64,000 nt of DNA from assembly GCF_001969365.1 (NCBI RefSeq), contig NZ_CP019315.1, positions 1 through 64,000 on the forward strand. Direction: 5' to 3'. Both the position numbers and the translations under genes were made by a program. Source of the DNA: Tateyamaria omphalii (GTDB taxonomy: Bacteria > Pseudomonadota > Alphaproteobacteria > Rhodobacterales > Rhodobacteraceae). Below are positions 24,104 through 32,493 of this stretch, piece by piece (the first letter of the stretch is position 1; the number at the start of each line of letters is the position of its first letter). The notes beneath the pieces are model-generated. The model saw only the letters and a list, made by a program, of their open reading frames with translations, searched no databases and was not told the origin of the DNA.

Positions 24104-24913
24104 ATGACCCCCTGGATCGCCGCCCTCATCGCCCTTTTCATCTGGTGGTTCTCCACCGGCACCATCCTGATGGCGGTCAAATACGCCGACCGCGCAGGCG
24201 AACGGGCGCGGCGCACCACCACATGGGCCGCCCTGCCGCTCATGGGCTTGGGCGCCTACGGCACATTCTGGTCCATGACCCAAACCGACATCATGGGCAT
24301 CTACGTGGCCTTCCTGTCGGCGCTCGCCCTCTGGGGCTGGATCGAACTGGCCTTCCTCACCGGCGTCATCACTGGCCCAAACCGCCGCGCGCTGCCGCCC
24401 CACCGCCCCGAATGGGAACGGTTCATCCGCGCCTGGGGAACGCTCGCCTATCACGAGATACTGCTGGCGGGCACACTGATCGCTCTGGGCCTCGCCCTCT
24501 GGCACGCGCCCAACCCGTTTGCCTTCTACACCTTCGCGGTGCTGTTCTTCGCCCGCATCTCGGCCAAGCTGAACCTCTTTTTCGGCGTCCCCCGCATCAA
24601 TGTCGACTTCCTGCCGGAAGCTTTGGCACACCTGCCCAGCCACTTCCGCATCGCAAACATGAACTGGCTCTTCCCGATCTCGGTCACGGCCCTCACCTTC
24701 GCCGCGGCCTGCTGGCTCGAACGGCTCTATGCGGCCGAAACAGCGGGCGCGATCACGGGCTTTGCGCTCCTGACGGCCCTCACGGCCCTCGCGGCCCTCG
24801 AACACTGGGTGATGGTCCTTCCCATCCCCGACGAACGGCTCTGGCGCTGGATGCTGCCTGCGCCCAAACCAACCAAGAACACCACACCACAAGGGGGACA
24901 TCATGGACTTTGA
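24104..24913 (+). CDS. puhE: Putative photosynthetic complex assembly protein PuhE
   Basis: A 269-residue integral membrane protein with about seven hydrophobic segments (first [19 protein letters not shown]). It carries the family block [21 protein letters not shown] (residues about 152-172, shown in part). DUF3623 proteins of this type are found only next to puh or acsF genes; the molecular role is unknown. ATG 24104 is preferred to an in-frame GTG at 24062 because the latter would place repeat sequence in the protein. Overlaps hemA by 11 bases. Confidence 0.9.
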   Translation: MTPWIAALIALFIWWFSTGTILMAVKYADRAGERARRTTTWAALPLMGLGAYGTFWSMTQTDIMGIYVAFLSALALWGWIELAFLTGVITGPNRRALPPHRPEWERFIRAWGTLAYHEILLAGTLIALGLALWHAPNPFAFYTFAVLFFARISAKLNLFFGVPRINVDFLPEALAHLPSHFRIANMNWLFPISVTALTFAAACWLERLYAAETAGAITGFALLTALTALAALEHWVMVLPIPDERLWRWMLPAPKPTKNTTPQGGHHGL

Positions 24914-26117
24914 TGTATTGTTCCAAAGCCAAATCGACGCGCTGAAGGACGAGGGAAACTACCGCATATTCGCAGAGCTGGAACGCCAGGCCGGGGCCTT
25001 CCCCCGCGCGAAATGCCATGACAACGACTCTCCCGACGAAGTGACGGTGTGGTGCTCGAACGACTATCTGGGCATGGGCCAGCACGAAAGCGTCATCCAG
25101 TCGATGAAGGACGCCGTGGACCTCTACGGCGCGGGCGCAGGCGGCACGCGCAACATCAGCGGCACAAACCACGCCCACAAGCTGCTCGAAGCCGAGCTTG
25201 CCGACCTGCATGGCAAGGAAAGCGCGCTGCTCTTCACCTCCGGCTACGTCTCGAACTGGGCAGCACTCAGCACGCTGGGCTCCCGCCTCCCCGACGCGGT
25301 GATCCTCTCGGACGAGTTGAACCACGCCAGCATGATCGAAGGCATCCGCCACTCACGGGCCTCCAAGGTGATCTGGAAACACAACGACCCCGAAGACCTC
25401 GACCGCAAGCTGGCCGCCCTGCCCGCCAACGCCCCCAAGATCGTGGCCTTCGAATCCGTCTACTCAATGGACGGCGACATCGCCCCGATCGCCGAAATCC
25501 TCGACGTCTGCGAAAAGCATGGCGCGATGAGCTATATAGACGAAGTGCACGCGGTCGGCATGTACGGCCCCCGCGGCGGCGGCGTGGCCGAGGAGTTGGG
25601 GCTGATGGACCGCATCACCCTGATCGAGGGCACGCTCGGCAAAGCCTACGGCGTCGTCGGCGGCTACGTGACCGGCTCCGAAGCGCTTTGCGACTTCATC
25701 CGGTCCTTCGCGTCGGGCTTTATCTTCACCACCGCCCTGCCCCCGGCCGTCGCGGCTGCGGCCCGCACCTCCATCCGGCACCTCAAACAGTCGGATCAGG
25801 AACGGATCGCCCAACGCCAGCGCGTCGCCTACCTGCGCAAGCGGCTGGACCAGGAGGGGATCCCCCACATGGACAACCCCAGCCACATCATCCCCGTGAT
25901 GATCAAGGACCCGGTCAAGTGCCGCATGCTGTCGGATTACCTGATGCAGCAATACGGAATCTACGTCCAACCCATCAACTACCCCACGGTCCCCAAGGGC
26001 ACCGAACGGCTGCGGTTCACCCCCTCGCCCCTGCACAGCACGGACGACATCGAACATCTGGTCATGGCGCTGAAAGACCTATGGAAACAGTGCGCTATTG
26101 CCCATGCGGTCGCGTGA
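24903..26117 (+). CDS. hemA: 5-aminolevulinate synthase
   Basis: PLP enzyme condensing glycine and succinyl-CoA to 5-aminolevulinate, the entry point for tetrapyrroles in Alphaproteobacteria. The 404-residue protein has [18 protein letters not shown] and the Schiff-base lysine region [14 protein letters not shown] near residue 245. Begins [18 protein letters not shown]. It ends the rightward superoperon and ties precursor supply to pigment synthesis. Confidence 0.97.
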   Translation: MDFDVLFQSQIDALKDEGNYRIFAELERQAGAFPRAKCHDNDSPDEVTVWCSNDYLGMGQHESVIQSMKDAVDLYGAGAGGTRNISGTNHAHKLLEAELADLHGKESALLFTSGYVSNWAALSTLGSRLPDAVILSDELNHASMIEGIRHSRASKVIWKHNDPEDLDRKLAALPANAPKIVAFESVYSMDGDIAPIAEILDVCEKHGAMSYIDEVHAVGMYGPRGGGVAEELGLMDRITLIEGTLGKAYGVVGGYVTGSEALCDFIRSFASGFIFTTALPPAVAAAARTSIRHLKQSDQERIAQRQRVAYLRKRLDQEGIPHMDNPSHIIPVMIKDPVKCRMLSDYLMQQYGIYVQPINYPTVPKGTERLRFTPSPLHSTDDIEHLVMALKDLWKQCAIAHAVA

Positions 26118-26156
26118 ACGGGGAAAAGACACACACAATTCCCGCCCATGACAGGA

Positions 26157-26182
26157 TCAAGTCAAAGTTACTGTTGACTTGA
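26157..26182. promoter_or_regulatory. Perfect inverted repeat upstream of the cytochrome c gene
   Basis: TCAAGTCAA, 8-base spacer, TTGACTTGA, ending 48 bp before the ATG. The right arm includes TTGACT, which could be a -35 element. The perfect symmetry suggests an operator; the regulator is not known. It differs from TGT-N12-ACA boxes and from the FnrL consensus. Confidence 0.5.
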
Positions 26183-26230
26183 CCGCCAACCCACTACGTT
26201 CTGTCTCAAGAACTCAGGAAGGAGACCCAC

Positions 26231-26707
26231 ATGTTCCGCACTCTCGCCATCGCAGCCGCAACTGCCACGCTGGCCGTGCCCGCATTCGCCGAAGGCCACT
26301 CGGTTGACCTCACCGCGACGGGCGACGTCGCCGAAGGGGAAAAAGCATTCCGCCAATGCATCTCGTGCCACGTCGTCCAGAACGAAGCCGGCGACACGCT
26401 CGCAGGCCGCAACGCCAAGACTGGCCCGAACCTCTACGGCATCATCGGCGGCAAATTCGGCATGGTTGAAGATTTCCGCTATTCCGACATCAACCAACTT
26501 GCTTCCGAAATGGACGTTGTGATCAACGAAGAGGTCTTCGTGGTCTACGTGCAGGATCCCACGGGCTACCTGCGCGAAATCACCGACGACAACGGCCGCT
26601 CGAAAATGACCTACAAGGTCCGCAAGGAAGAGGACGCCGTGAACCTTTACGCCTACCTTGCTTCCATCGCGACCAACCCCGAAGCGGCGACCGACGAAGG
26701 CAGCTAA
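26231..26707 (+). CDS. cycA: Cytochrome c2-type periplasmic electron carrier
   Basis: A 158-residue class I cytochrome c with a Sec signal peptide (cleavage likely after AVPAFA, residue 20) and one heme site CISCH (Cys43, Cys46, His47); the methionine ligand is probably in SKMTYKV near residue 120. Size and insertions match the long cytochrome c2 of Rhodobacter. It could reduce PufC or the reaction centre and accept electrons from bc1. Strong ribosome site GGAAGGAG. Own promoter region and own terminator, so it is a single unit between hemA and the non-photosynthetic genes. Confidence 0.88.
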   Translation: MFRTLAIAAATATLAVPAFAEGHSVDLTATGDVAEGEKAFRQCISCHVVQNEAGDTLAGRNAKTGPNLYGIIGGKFGMVEDFRYSDINQLASEMDVVINEEVFVVYVQDPTGYLREITDDNGRSKMTYKVRKEEDAVNLYAYLASIATNPEAATDEGS

Positions 26708-26734
26708 GCGCACGTCACGTCAGTCACATGGATC

Positions 26735-26765
26735 AGGCCACCGGACCCTCCCGGTGGCCTTTTTC
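26735..26765 (+). terminator. Rho-independent terminator after cycA
   Basis: A 10-bp perfect stem AGGCCACCGG / CCGGTGGCCT with a 6-base loop, followed by TTTTT. It closes the cytochrome c transcript. Confidence 0.88.
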
Positions 26766-26892
26766 GTACCAGGTCCGCCCCGACCCAACTTACCCGCCCC
26801 AGCTTAAATGTGAAGGCACAGGCACTGGACGGCGCCGCACGGACAGCCCATCTCTGGTTCCGACCCGCGTGACTGTCCAAGAAAGACCCGAC

Positions 26893-28460
26893 ATGCCTCT
26901 GACCGCCGCAATGACCCGCCGCAGCGCGCTTGCCACGCTTCTGGCCGGTGTCGCCCTGCCGCGCACAGCCATCGCGCAGAACAGCGTCCAGCCCTTCTCC
27001 TTCGACGGCCTCAAGGCACAGATGCAGGCGCGCGCAGCGCAACCCGACACACCGCCCCCACCGCTCGACAGCTTCCTGCAGAACCTCACCTACGACGATT
27101 ACCGCAACATCTATTTTCGGCCCCAAGCCGCGCGATGGTCGGACACCCCCTGCCCTTCCACGTCTCGCCCTTCCACCCCGGATGGTTGTTCAAGGACCCG
27201 GTGCAGATCCACGAGGTTGACGGCGGCATCGCCCGCCCCGTCACCTTCTCAACCGACAATTTCGAATACCGCAACGACGTGGGCGACCGCGTGCCGGCCG
27301 ACGCCGAACTGCCGGGCATCGCGGGGCTGAAACTCACCTATCCGCTCAACCGCCCTGATAAGTTTGACGAGGTCGTGACCTTCCTCGGCGCCAGCTACTT
27401 CCGCGCGCTCGGGCGGGGCAACAGCTACGGCCTCTCGGCCCGCGGGCTCGCCATCAACACCTGGCTGCAAGGCCCCGAAGAGTTCCCGCGCTTCTCCGCA
27501 TTCTGGCTCGAAAAACCCCGCGCCACCGACACGTCCCTCACGCTCTATGCCGCCCTCGACAGCGCCTCGCTCACGGGCGCCTACCAGATCACGATCACCC
27601 CCGGCGACGACACCACAATGGATGTCGAAGCGACGCTCTACTTTCGCGACCGCGTCCCGCAGCTGGGCCTCGGCCCGCTCACGTCAATGTTCTACTTCGC
27701 CGAACACACCGACCGCGACTTCGACGACTTCCGCCCCCAGGTCCACGACAGCGAGGGGCTGCAAATCATCCGCAAGGACGGCAACACGCTCTTCCGCCCG
27801 CTCAACAACCCGCACCGAGTCTCAAGCTCCTATTTCAACGAACCGCAAATGGCCCAATTCGGCCTGATCCAGCGGGATCGCAGGTACGAGGATTACCTGG
27901 ACGCAGGCGCCCGCTACCACGACCGCCCCTCGGTGATGGTGGAACCGCTGAACGACTGGGGCCCCGGCACCGTCCGGCTGGTCGAAATCCCGGCGGAGCT
28001 GGAGATTGACGACAACATCGTCGCCTTCTGGGTGCCAAAAAACGCCCCCCAGGCGGGCGAGACGCGCACCTACGCCTGGCGCATGCACTGGGGCGCCCTG
28101 CCCCCCTCCGGCCCCCTGGCTTGGGTCAAGGGCACGCTCGCAGGCGTCGGCGGCCCCTCGGGCGTCCCGCTCGAAAACCCCGCCTTACGCAAATTCGTCA
28201 TCGACTTCGAAGGCGGCGCACTCGGCGCCATGGACAAGGACACCGACCTCACCCCCGTCATCACCCATTCCGCGGGTCAGATCATGGGCCACGTCCTGCA
28301 CAAGGTCGAAGACGCCGCGCACCCCACCTGGAGGCTCTTCATCGACATCGACGGCGGCGATCACGACCTGATCGAACTGACCGCCCACATCACTGACGGC
28401 AGCCAACGCCTGTCCGAAACCTGGCTCTACCAATGGCTGCGCGAGGTCGCGCCGATCTAA
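26893..28460 (+). CDS. OpgG/OpgD-family periplasmic glucan biosynthesis protein, apparent frameshift
   Basis: Family members build or branch osmoregulated periplasmic glucans. The N-terminus MTRRSALATLLAGVALPRTAIA (in part) has a twin arginine and a hydrophobic core, as in Tat-exported OpgD. The first frame reads YDDYRNIYFRPQAARWSDTP and then is lost at a run of five C (27146-27150); the next frame resumes LPFHVSPFHPGWLFKDPVQI and runs to 28460. One extra C restores an intact 522-residue protein with the family's FHPGWLF motif. A one-base sequencing gap is the simplest reading. Not a photosynthesis gene; it lies between cycA and the replication module. Confidence 0.82.
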
Positions 28461-28483
28461 GGCATCGGTCAGGCCGGCAGGTC

Positions 28484-29317
28484 TCAGGACAACTCCCGTT
28501 CGATGGCCCGGGCAAATTCATTGGCTTTGTCAGGCGCTGCCTCGAACGCAAAGCTGGGTTCGATCAACTCCAATTCCATCAGCTTGAACGTGTTTCCGCG
28601 GATCAAACCATCAATGCGCGCATAAAGCGGTAGAGGGTCCACTGACGACACGATCGCTGCGGCTTGCCTCACGACCTCTTCGGGCACTGAAACCTCGATC
28701 CGCGTCAGACCCATCTGGGGTTCAGGCAACCGTTGCACAGCGTAAGAAAACCGCCCATTGAAGAAATACAGCAGCGTTTCTCCCAGCACGGCTACATCCT
28801 CCTCAAACTCTTGCAGCAAGGCGCGTTCGGTTGGCATGATGCTGGCTGGCCAATCCTCGAAATCAGCGACATCAAGAACATCAACAAAATGACCCGTCTG
28901 TCCTGATACCGGTTTTCGGACTGCTTTGCGCCAACCCTCTTCTGCCATGATCGAGCGGATCGCCACGTGGTCTGTGGGATCAACCAATCTGGTTTCAGGC
29001 ACGTTGAAACCTGCCTCGCGCAATTCAATCAGATAGGACTTGTCGAAATTCCAGCGCACCAATGGCAAGCGATTGCGCACCGGGACACTATCCACCTCAA
29101 GACGATCCAGCCAGTCCAGGAATGTCCGCGGCGCTTTGTAATAGTCCCAACACGACCGCAACACGACCAAATCCGCGCTGTAGAATGGCGGCTGATTGTC
29201 ACCATTCCAAGGCACCGATGCGGATGAGTGGCCAGCTGCCAACAGCGCATGCCGCAACGGCGCATCACTGATGGGTTCAGGCCAAAGCAGGCTCGTGGCA
29301 AGGATGATATCGGCCAT
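28484..29317 (-). CDS. ATP-grasp family protein
   Basis: A 277-residue protein of the RimK/glutathione-synthetase-like ATP-grasp type: the N-terminal part has LVVLRSCWDYYKAPRTF, the centre has KPVSGQTGHFV (nucleotide-binding loop) and the end has ARIDG...LMELELIEPSF, the Mg2+-ATP ligand strand. Such enzymes join a carboxylate to an amine or thiol; substrate unknown. The start at 29317 (MADIILATS) is chosen over an upstream in-frame start because it matches the expected first strand. Converges with the OpgG-type gene, 23 bases apart. Confidence 0.8.
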   Translation of the reverse strand: MADIILATSLLWPEPISDAPLRHALLAAGHSSASVPWNGDNQPPFYSADLVVLRSCWDYYKAPRTFLDWLDRLEVDSVPVRNRLPLVRWNFDKSYLIELREAGFNVPETRLVDPTDHVAIRSIMAEEGWRKAVRKPVSGQTGHFVDVLDVADFEDWPASIMPTERALLQEFEEDVAVLGETLLYFFNGRFSYAVQRLPEPQMGLTRIEVSVPEEVVRQAAAIVSSVDPLPLYARIDGLIRGNTFKLMELELIEPSFAFEAAPDKANEFARAIERELS

Positions 29318-29497
29318 GATGCGTCCCCAGTGCCGTATTTTCTCCGGGCCACTCGGCAGCCCGAACACATGCCGCGTCACGAACCGCAATCACCTCAACC
29401 CTGACGGCTTTTCGCAGCCGCAGCGATACGTGCAAACTGACCATTCGGGCGGGAAACATCAACAGGAACCAAGTTCAAATCAAGGGGGCACAGCGTC

Positions 29498-30013
29498 CTA
29501 CCCCAACATCGGCAAATCCGTCGGCTCCGGCACAGCCCCGGCTGCCGTCAACATCCCATGGATCTGCCCCCGATGATGGGTCTGATGGTTGAACAAATGC
29601 GCAAAACATACCGGCGCCTGTTTTTCAACGCGCACATCGCCACCACCGGGATACCAGGAAATCACACCGTCGAGATCAGCCACCGACAGCCCCTCTGCCC
29701 AGGCCGACACCTCCGCATCCCGCGCACCTCGCAGCGCCTTGAACGCATCCCAATCGCTTGGGGTCTCCAAAGACACCGGCACGCGCATCTCAGGCCGCTC
29801 ATCCCCATCAAACCGGGCCAGCCACAACGCATCGTCCCAAAGCAAATGATTGAAAGTCCTAGCAATAGAGCCGAAAAACGCTCCCCGCGCCTGCCAACGC
29901 GCTGCATCGCTCAAACCGTCCGCCGCCGCCACAAGAGATGCGTTCTGCCACGCATTGTACCGCGCCATCAGCCGCAAATGATCTACGAACTCAGACAATG
30001 ATCCGCACCTCAC
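29498..30013 (-). CDS. DinB family protein
   Basis: A 171-residue four-helix-bundle protein of the DinB/YfiT type, with LMARYNAWQN near the N-terminus, FNHLLWDDALWLARF, and the late metal-binding block FNHQTHHRGQIHGML; the three histidines (in FNHLL, NHQTHHRGQ) form a Zn/Ni site. Members act as thiol-dependent transferases; this one's function is unknown. The GTG start at 30013 lies within the end of the replication gene (23-bp overlap); TTG 29998 or ATG 29968 are alternatives. Confidence 0.82.
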   Translation of the reverse strand: MRCGSLSEFVDHLRLMARYNAWQNASLVAAADGLSDAARWQARGAFFGSIARTFNHLLWDDALWLARFDGDERPEMRVPVSLETPSDWDAFKALRGARDAEVSAWAEGLSVADLDGVISWYPGGGDVRVEKQAPVCFAHLFNHQTHHRGQIHGMLTAAGAVPEPTDLPMLG

Positions 30014-30674
30014 TCACATCCCCATCCACCTCACGGCACGCGGCCAACACACGCCGCTCCAGATGCGTCTGCACATAGGCCCCGTGAAACCGTGATGGTG
30101 CGCGCAGGGTCAACCGGCCCCCGGCCCGCTCGACACGCTCCAACCCTGCAATCCAGGACGCGTACAAACCCGCATCCTCGCCGTGCAGCACAGCCTGCGC
30201 CAGCGACCATTCCGTCCCCCTGGACACATCTGGCGCGGCCACGGCCCCCTTCACAGGCAAGGACACGACCTTTGGCGCCTCGTCCTCCTGCGTGCCCATA
30301 CGCAACTCAAAATCCGGCCCCACGGCGGCCCAATACGCCTCCGTATCTGCCAACACCCGCTCCAGATCCAGCCCGTGCTCAGACACACGCCCCCGCGCAC
30401 CCTGCCGCTTGATCACCAACCAGCCGCGCGCACGCAACAGCGCCATCTCCCGCTTCACGGTGCGCTCATCAACAGACCACAGCCGCGCAATCTCGCGCTG
30501 CCCCACGGCCAATTCGTCCCGCGCCCAATTGTAGCGCGCCGTCACAAGCGTCATCAGCCGCAGCACCCGCCGCTGCTCATGCTTGCCCTGCGCCAGCGCG
30601 AACGCGCCCAAGGCTGTCAGAATATCGTATTTGCGCGCAGACGCGCCCCGGCCCACCGGCCTCAGCGTTTGCAT
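29991..30674 (-). CDS. DnaA-like plasmid replication initiator
   Basis: A 227-residue protein unlike chromosomal DnaA in size and lacking an ATPase domain. The N-terminal half has a winged-helix region (LAVGQREIARLWSVDERTVK then REMALLRARGWLVI). The C-terminal part (LYASWIAGLERVERAGGRLT... then RFHGAYVQTHLERRVLAA) resembles the DnaA N-terminal fold. Solo 'DnaA-like' initiators with this layout drive several Rhodobacterales plasmids, including those carrying photosynthesis clusters. The ATG at 30674 is chosen for its GAGG site; ATGs at 30686 and 30692 are possible. It faces away from parAB across the origin. Confidence 0.82.
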   Translation of the reverse strand: MQTLRPVGRGASARKYDILTALGAFALAQGKHEQRRVLRLMTLVTARYNWARDELAVGQREIARLWSVDERTVKREMALLRARGWLVIKRQGARGRVSEHGLDLERVLADTEAYWAAVGPDFELRMGTQEDEAPKVVSLPVKGAVAAPDVSRGTEWSLAQAVLHGEDAGLYASWIAGLERVERAGGRLTLRAPSRFHGAYVQTHLERRVLAACREVDGDVSEVRIIV

Positions 30675-30811
30675 CCCTGCCCTCATTTTCATTGAATGGT
30701 CCGGACTGCCCCGAACAACACCTGCCAACGGTGGGTTTCCCCGCGGTTCTGGCCGCTTTTCCGCCTCTGCTCCTGATTTGCGTCCTTGGCTGCGATTCTG
30801 TCAAGGGCCGA

Positions 30812-30820
30812 TGTGGATAA
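30812..30820 (-). promoter_or_regulatory. DnaA box
   Basis: TGTGGATAA, the exact complement of the consensus TTATCCACA. It is the only perfect copy noticed in the origin region and lies beside the A-rich stretch. Confidence 0.75.
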
Positions 30821-30869
30821 CCTCGCTGACCCAAACCCAAATCAAAAGAAAAACAGGTAGATATGGTAT

Positions 30870-30947
30870 TGGGGGACACACTGGCTGTCCCCCATTTCGG
30901 CACTTCTGTCACCCAATAGGTAGCGGCGAACCAAAACCTGTCCCCCA
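30870..30947. repeat. Iteron-like 9-mers in the origin
   Basis: TGTCCCCCA occurs at 30886-30894 and 30939-30947, inverted at 30870-30878 (with CAAT extending the match), and with one change (TGTCACCCA) at 30907-30915. Likely binding sites of the DnaA-like initiator. The first seven bases equal the half site of the 16-bp palindrome. Confidence 0.65.
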
Positions 30948-31029
30948 AAATCTGGCCTCCTGCCCCACCGCACGCTCTGGTCACAGAATCACAAGCAATC
31001 TCACCATATCCTTAACGCCAGGCCCACTC

Positions 31030-31045
31030 TGTCCCCGCGGGGACA
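31030..31045. promoter_or_regulatory. parS-like palindrome, origin side
   Basis: Exact copy in the non-coding origin region, 83 bp downstream of the last iteron and 144 bp before parA. Confidence 0.75.
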
Positions 31046-31107
31046 ACTTTATTCCCCTTTTGCTTTTTCTGCAAAATCAGCGTAAATCAGGAACTGAGCA
31101 GAATGAG

Positions 31108-31123
31108 CGTCCCAGCGGGGACA
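31108..31123. promoter_or_regulatory. Imperfect parS-like palindrome
   Basis: CGTCCCAGCGGGGACA: two changes from the exact site, both in the left arm. It lies between two exact copies before parA. Confidence 0.55.
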
Positions 31124-31156
31124 CACAAGCCGCCCCGGCAGGGGCAAGAAACCATC

Positions 31157-31172
31157 TGTCCCCGCGGGGACA
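31157..31172. promoter_or_regulatory. parS-like palindrome next to the parA start
   Basis: Exact copy ending 16 bp before the parA ATG, where bound ParB could control parAB transcription or translation. Confidence 0.75.
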
Positions 31173-31188
31173 CATCAACAGGCCGCGC

Positions 31189-32493
31189 ATGTTCACGCAC
31201 ACAGACCTCGCCCAACTCCAGGCGCAATCCCTCAAGATGCAGGGCTTTATCCGCCAGCAAACCTACTCGCCCGAAAGCGAAAAGACCCTCCGCCGCTTCT
31301 CAAGCTGGGAGGTGGCAGAACTTGTTTTCAAAGCGAACCAAAGCACCCTCCGCGGTCGCCTCGCCGCCGATCCGTCCCTGCCCCAAGGCACGGTCGAAGA
31401 AGACGGCCGCCAACGCTGGTACTCCCTCGACGAGATCAACGAGCTGCGCCGCCGCATCAAGGTCAATCGCAAGTCGATGATGCCCTACCGCCCCGCGAAC
31501 AAACGCGCCATCCGCGCCGCCATCGCCAACTTCAAAGGGGGGGCGGGCAAATCCACAACCGCGCTGCACTTCGCCCACGCCGCAGCATTGGATGGCTACC
31601 GCGTGCTGTGTGTCGACTTCGACCCGCAGGCCACGCTCAGCCACTCCATGGGCCTCAGCGATGTGGCCGAGGAATACACCGTCTGGGGCATCATGGCCCG
31701 CGACTTGGGCCATGAAACCGACCGCATGAACTCCGCCATCCGAGGCGCGGAATCGGGCACCGCCCTGCCCCAGCGCAAGTTACCGGCGGCGATCACCGAC
31801 ATGGGCCTCAACGACCTGCGCGCCAGCGACTTCATCAAGCCGACGAACTGGCCCACCATCGACATCGTGCCGTCCTGCGCCAACGCCGCCTTTGTCGAAT
31901 TTGCCTCCGCCCAATACCGGCACATCAACCCGGAATGGTCCTTTTTCGCCGCGGTCTCGCGCTTTCTCGACCAGATCGCGCCCGACACCTACGACCTCAT
32001 CCTCTTCGATTGCCCGCCCGCCATCGGCTACCAGTCCATGAACGCGGTCTTCGCCGCCGACGTGCTCTATATTCCCTCCGGCCCCGGCTACTGGGAATAC
32101 GATTCGACCACATCCTTTATCGGCCAACTGTCCGAAGCACTCGAAGATCTGTCGCGCTTCAACGGACTTGTCCCCGCGGGGACAATGACCTTGCCAAAGA
32201 CGTTCCTTGACCTGCGCTTCCTGCTCACCCGGTACGAGCCCGGCAACGAATTGCACCGCGCGATGCAGGGTGCATTCCAAAAAGTGTTCGGCGACCGCGT
32301 CTGTGAACACCCCATCGAAATGACCCGCGCCGTCGAACAATCCGGGCGATTCCTGAGCAGTATCTACGAAATAGATTACCGAGACATGACCCGCGAAACC
32401 TGGCGCCGCGCCCGCGCCTCTTTTGACCGGGCGTACGAAGAATTCAAAACGAACCTGGGAACAGCCTGGGACCAATTGGAGGATGAGGCATGA
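31189..32493 (+). CDS. parA: Plasmid partition ATPase ParA
   Basis: The 434-residue protein has an N-terminal helix-turn-helix region (about residues 35-95, FSSWEVAELVFKAN...) and a deviant Walker A box KGGAGKSTT (from Lys116), then CVDFDPQATLSHSMG and ILFDCPPAIGYQS (Walker B). Large ParA proteins of this type both repress their own operon and move plasmids. ATG 31189 is chosen because the region upstream is non-coding origin DNA. One exact palindrome (32169) lies in frame and encodes VPAGT near residue 328. Overlaps parB by 4 bases. Confidence 0.93.
   Translation: MFTHTDLAQLQAQSLKMQGFIRQQTYSPESEKTLRRFSSWEVAELVFKANQSTLRGRLAADPSLPQGTVEEDGRQRWYSLDEINELRRRIKVNRKSMMPYRPANKRAIRAAIANFKGGAGKSTTALHFAHAAALDGYRVLCVDFDPQATLSHSMGLSDVAEEYTVWGIMARDLGHETDRMNSAIRGAESGTALPQRKLPAAITDMGLNDLRASDFIKPTNWPTIDIVPSCANAAFVEFASAQYRHINPEWSFFAAVSRFLDQIAPDTYDLILFDCPPAIGYQSMNAVFAADVLYIPSGPGYWEYDSTTSFIGQLSEALEDLSRFNGLVPAGTMTLPKTFLDLRFLLTRYEPGNELHRAMQGAFQKVFGDRVCEHPIEMTRAVEQSGRFLSSIYEIDYRDMTRETWRRARASFDRAYEEFKTNLGTAWDQLEDEA
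32169..32184. promoter_or_regulatory. parS-like palindrome inside parA
   Basis: Read as GTC-CCC-GCG-GGG-ACA (VPAGT). The eight bases before it (AACGGACT) also flank the bchD copy at 35306 in the opposite orientation. Confidence 0.75.

Larger units (their letters stand above)
30675..31188. other. Putative plasmid replication origin and par control region
   Basis: A 514-bp non-coding region between the initiator and parA. It contains a perfect DnaA box (30812-30820), an A-rich stretch (about 30838-30870), four 9-mers of TGTCCCCCA type in 30870-30947, a T/A-rich stretch (about 31044-31085), and two exact and one imperfect copies of the 16-bp palindrome before parA. This combination of initiator, DnaA box, iteron-like repeats and AT-rich DNA fits an oriV, but origin activity is inferred. 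Confidence 0.72.

Noticed and set aside
22694..24904. A 736-codon open frame antisense to acsF and puhE
   Set aside because: High-GC shadow frame opposite well-identified genes; the translation is low in complexity and shows no family motif. The same holds for long antisense frames opposite bchN, bchH, glpK and dxs.
30721..30745. Palindrome-like TTCCCCGCGGTTCT near the initiator start
   Set aside because: Only the CCGCGG core is shared; the arms do not match.
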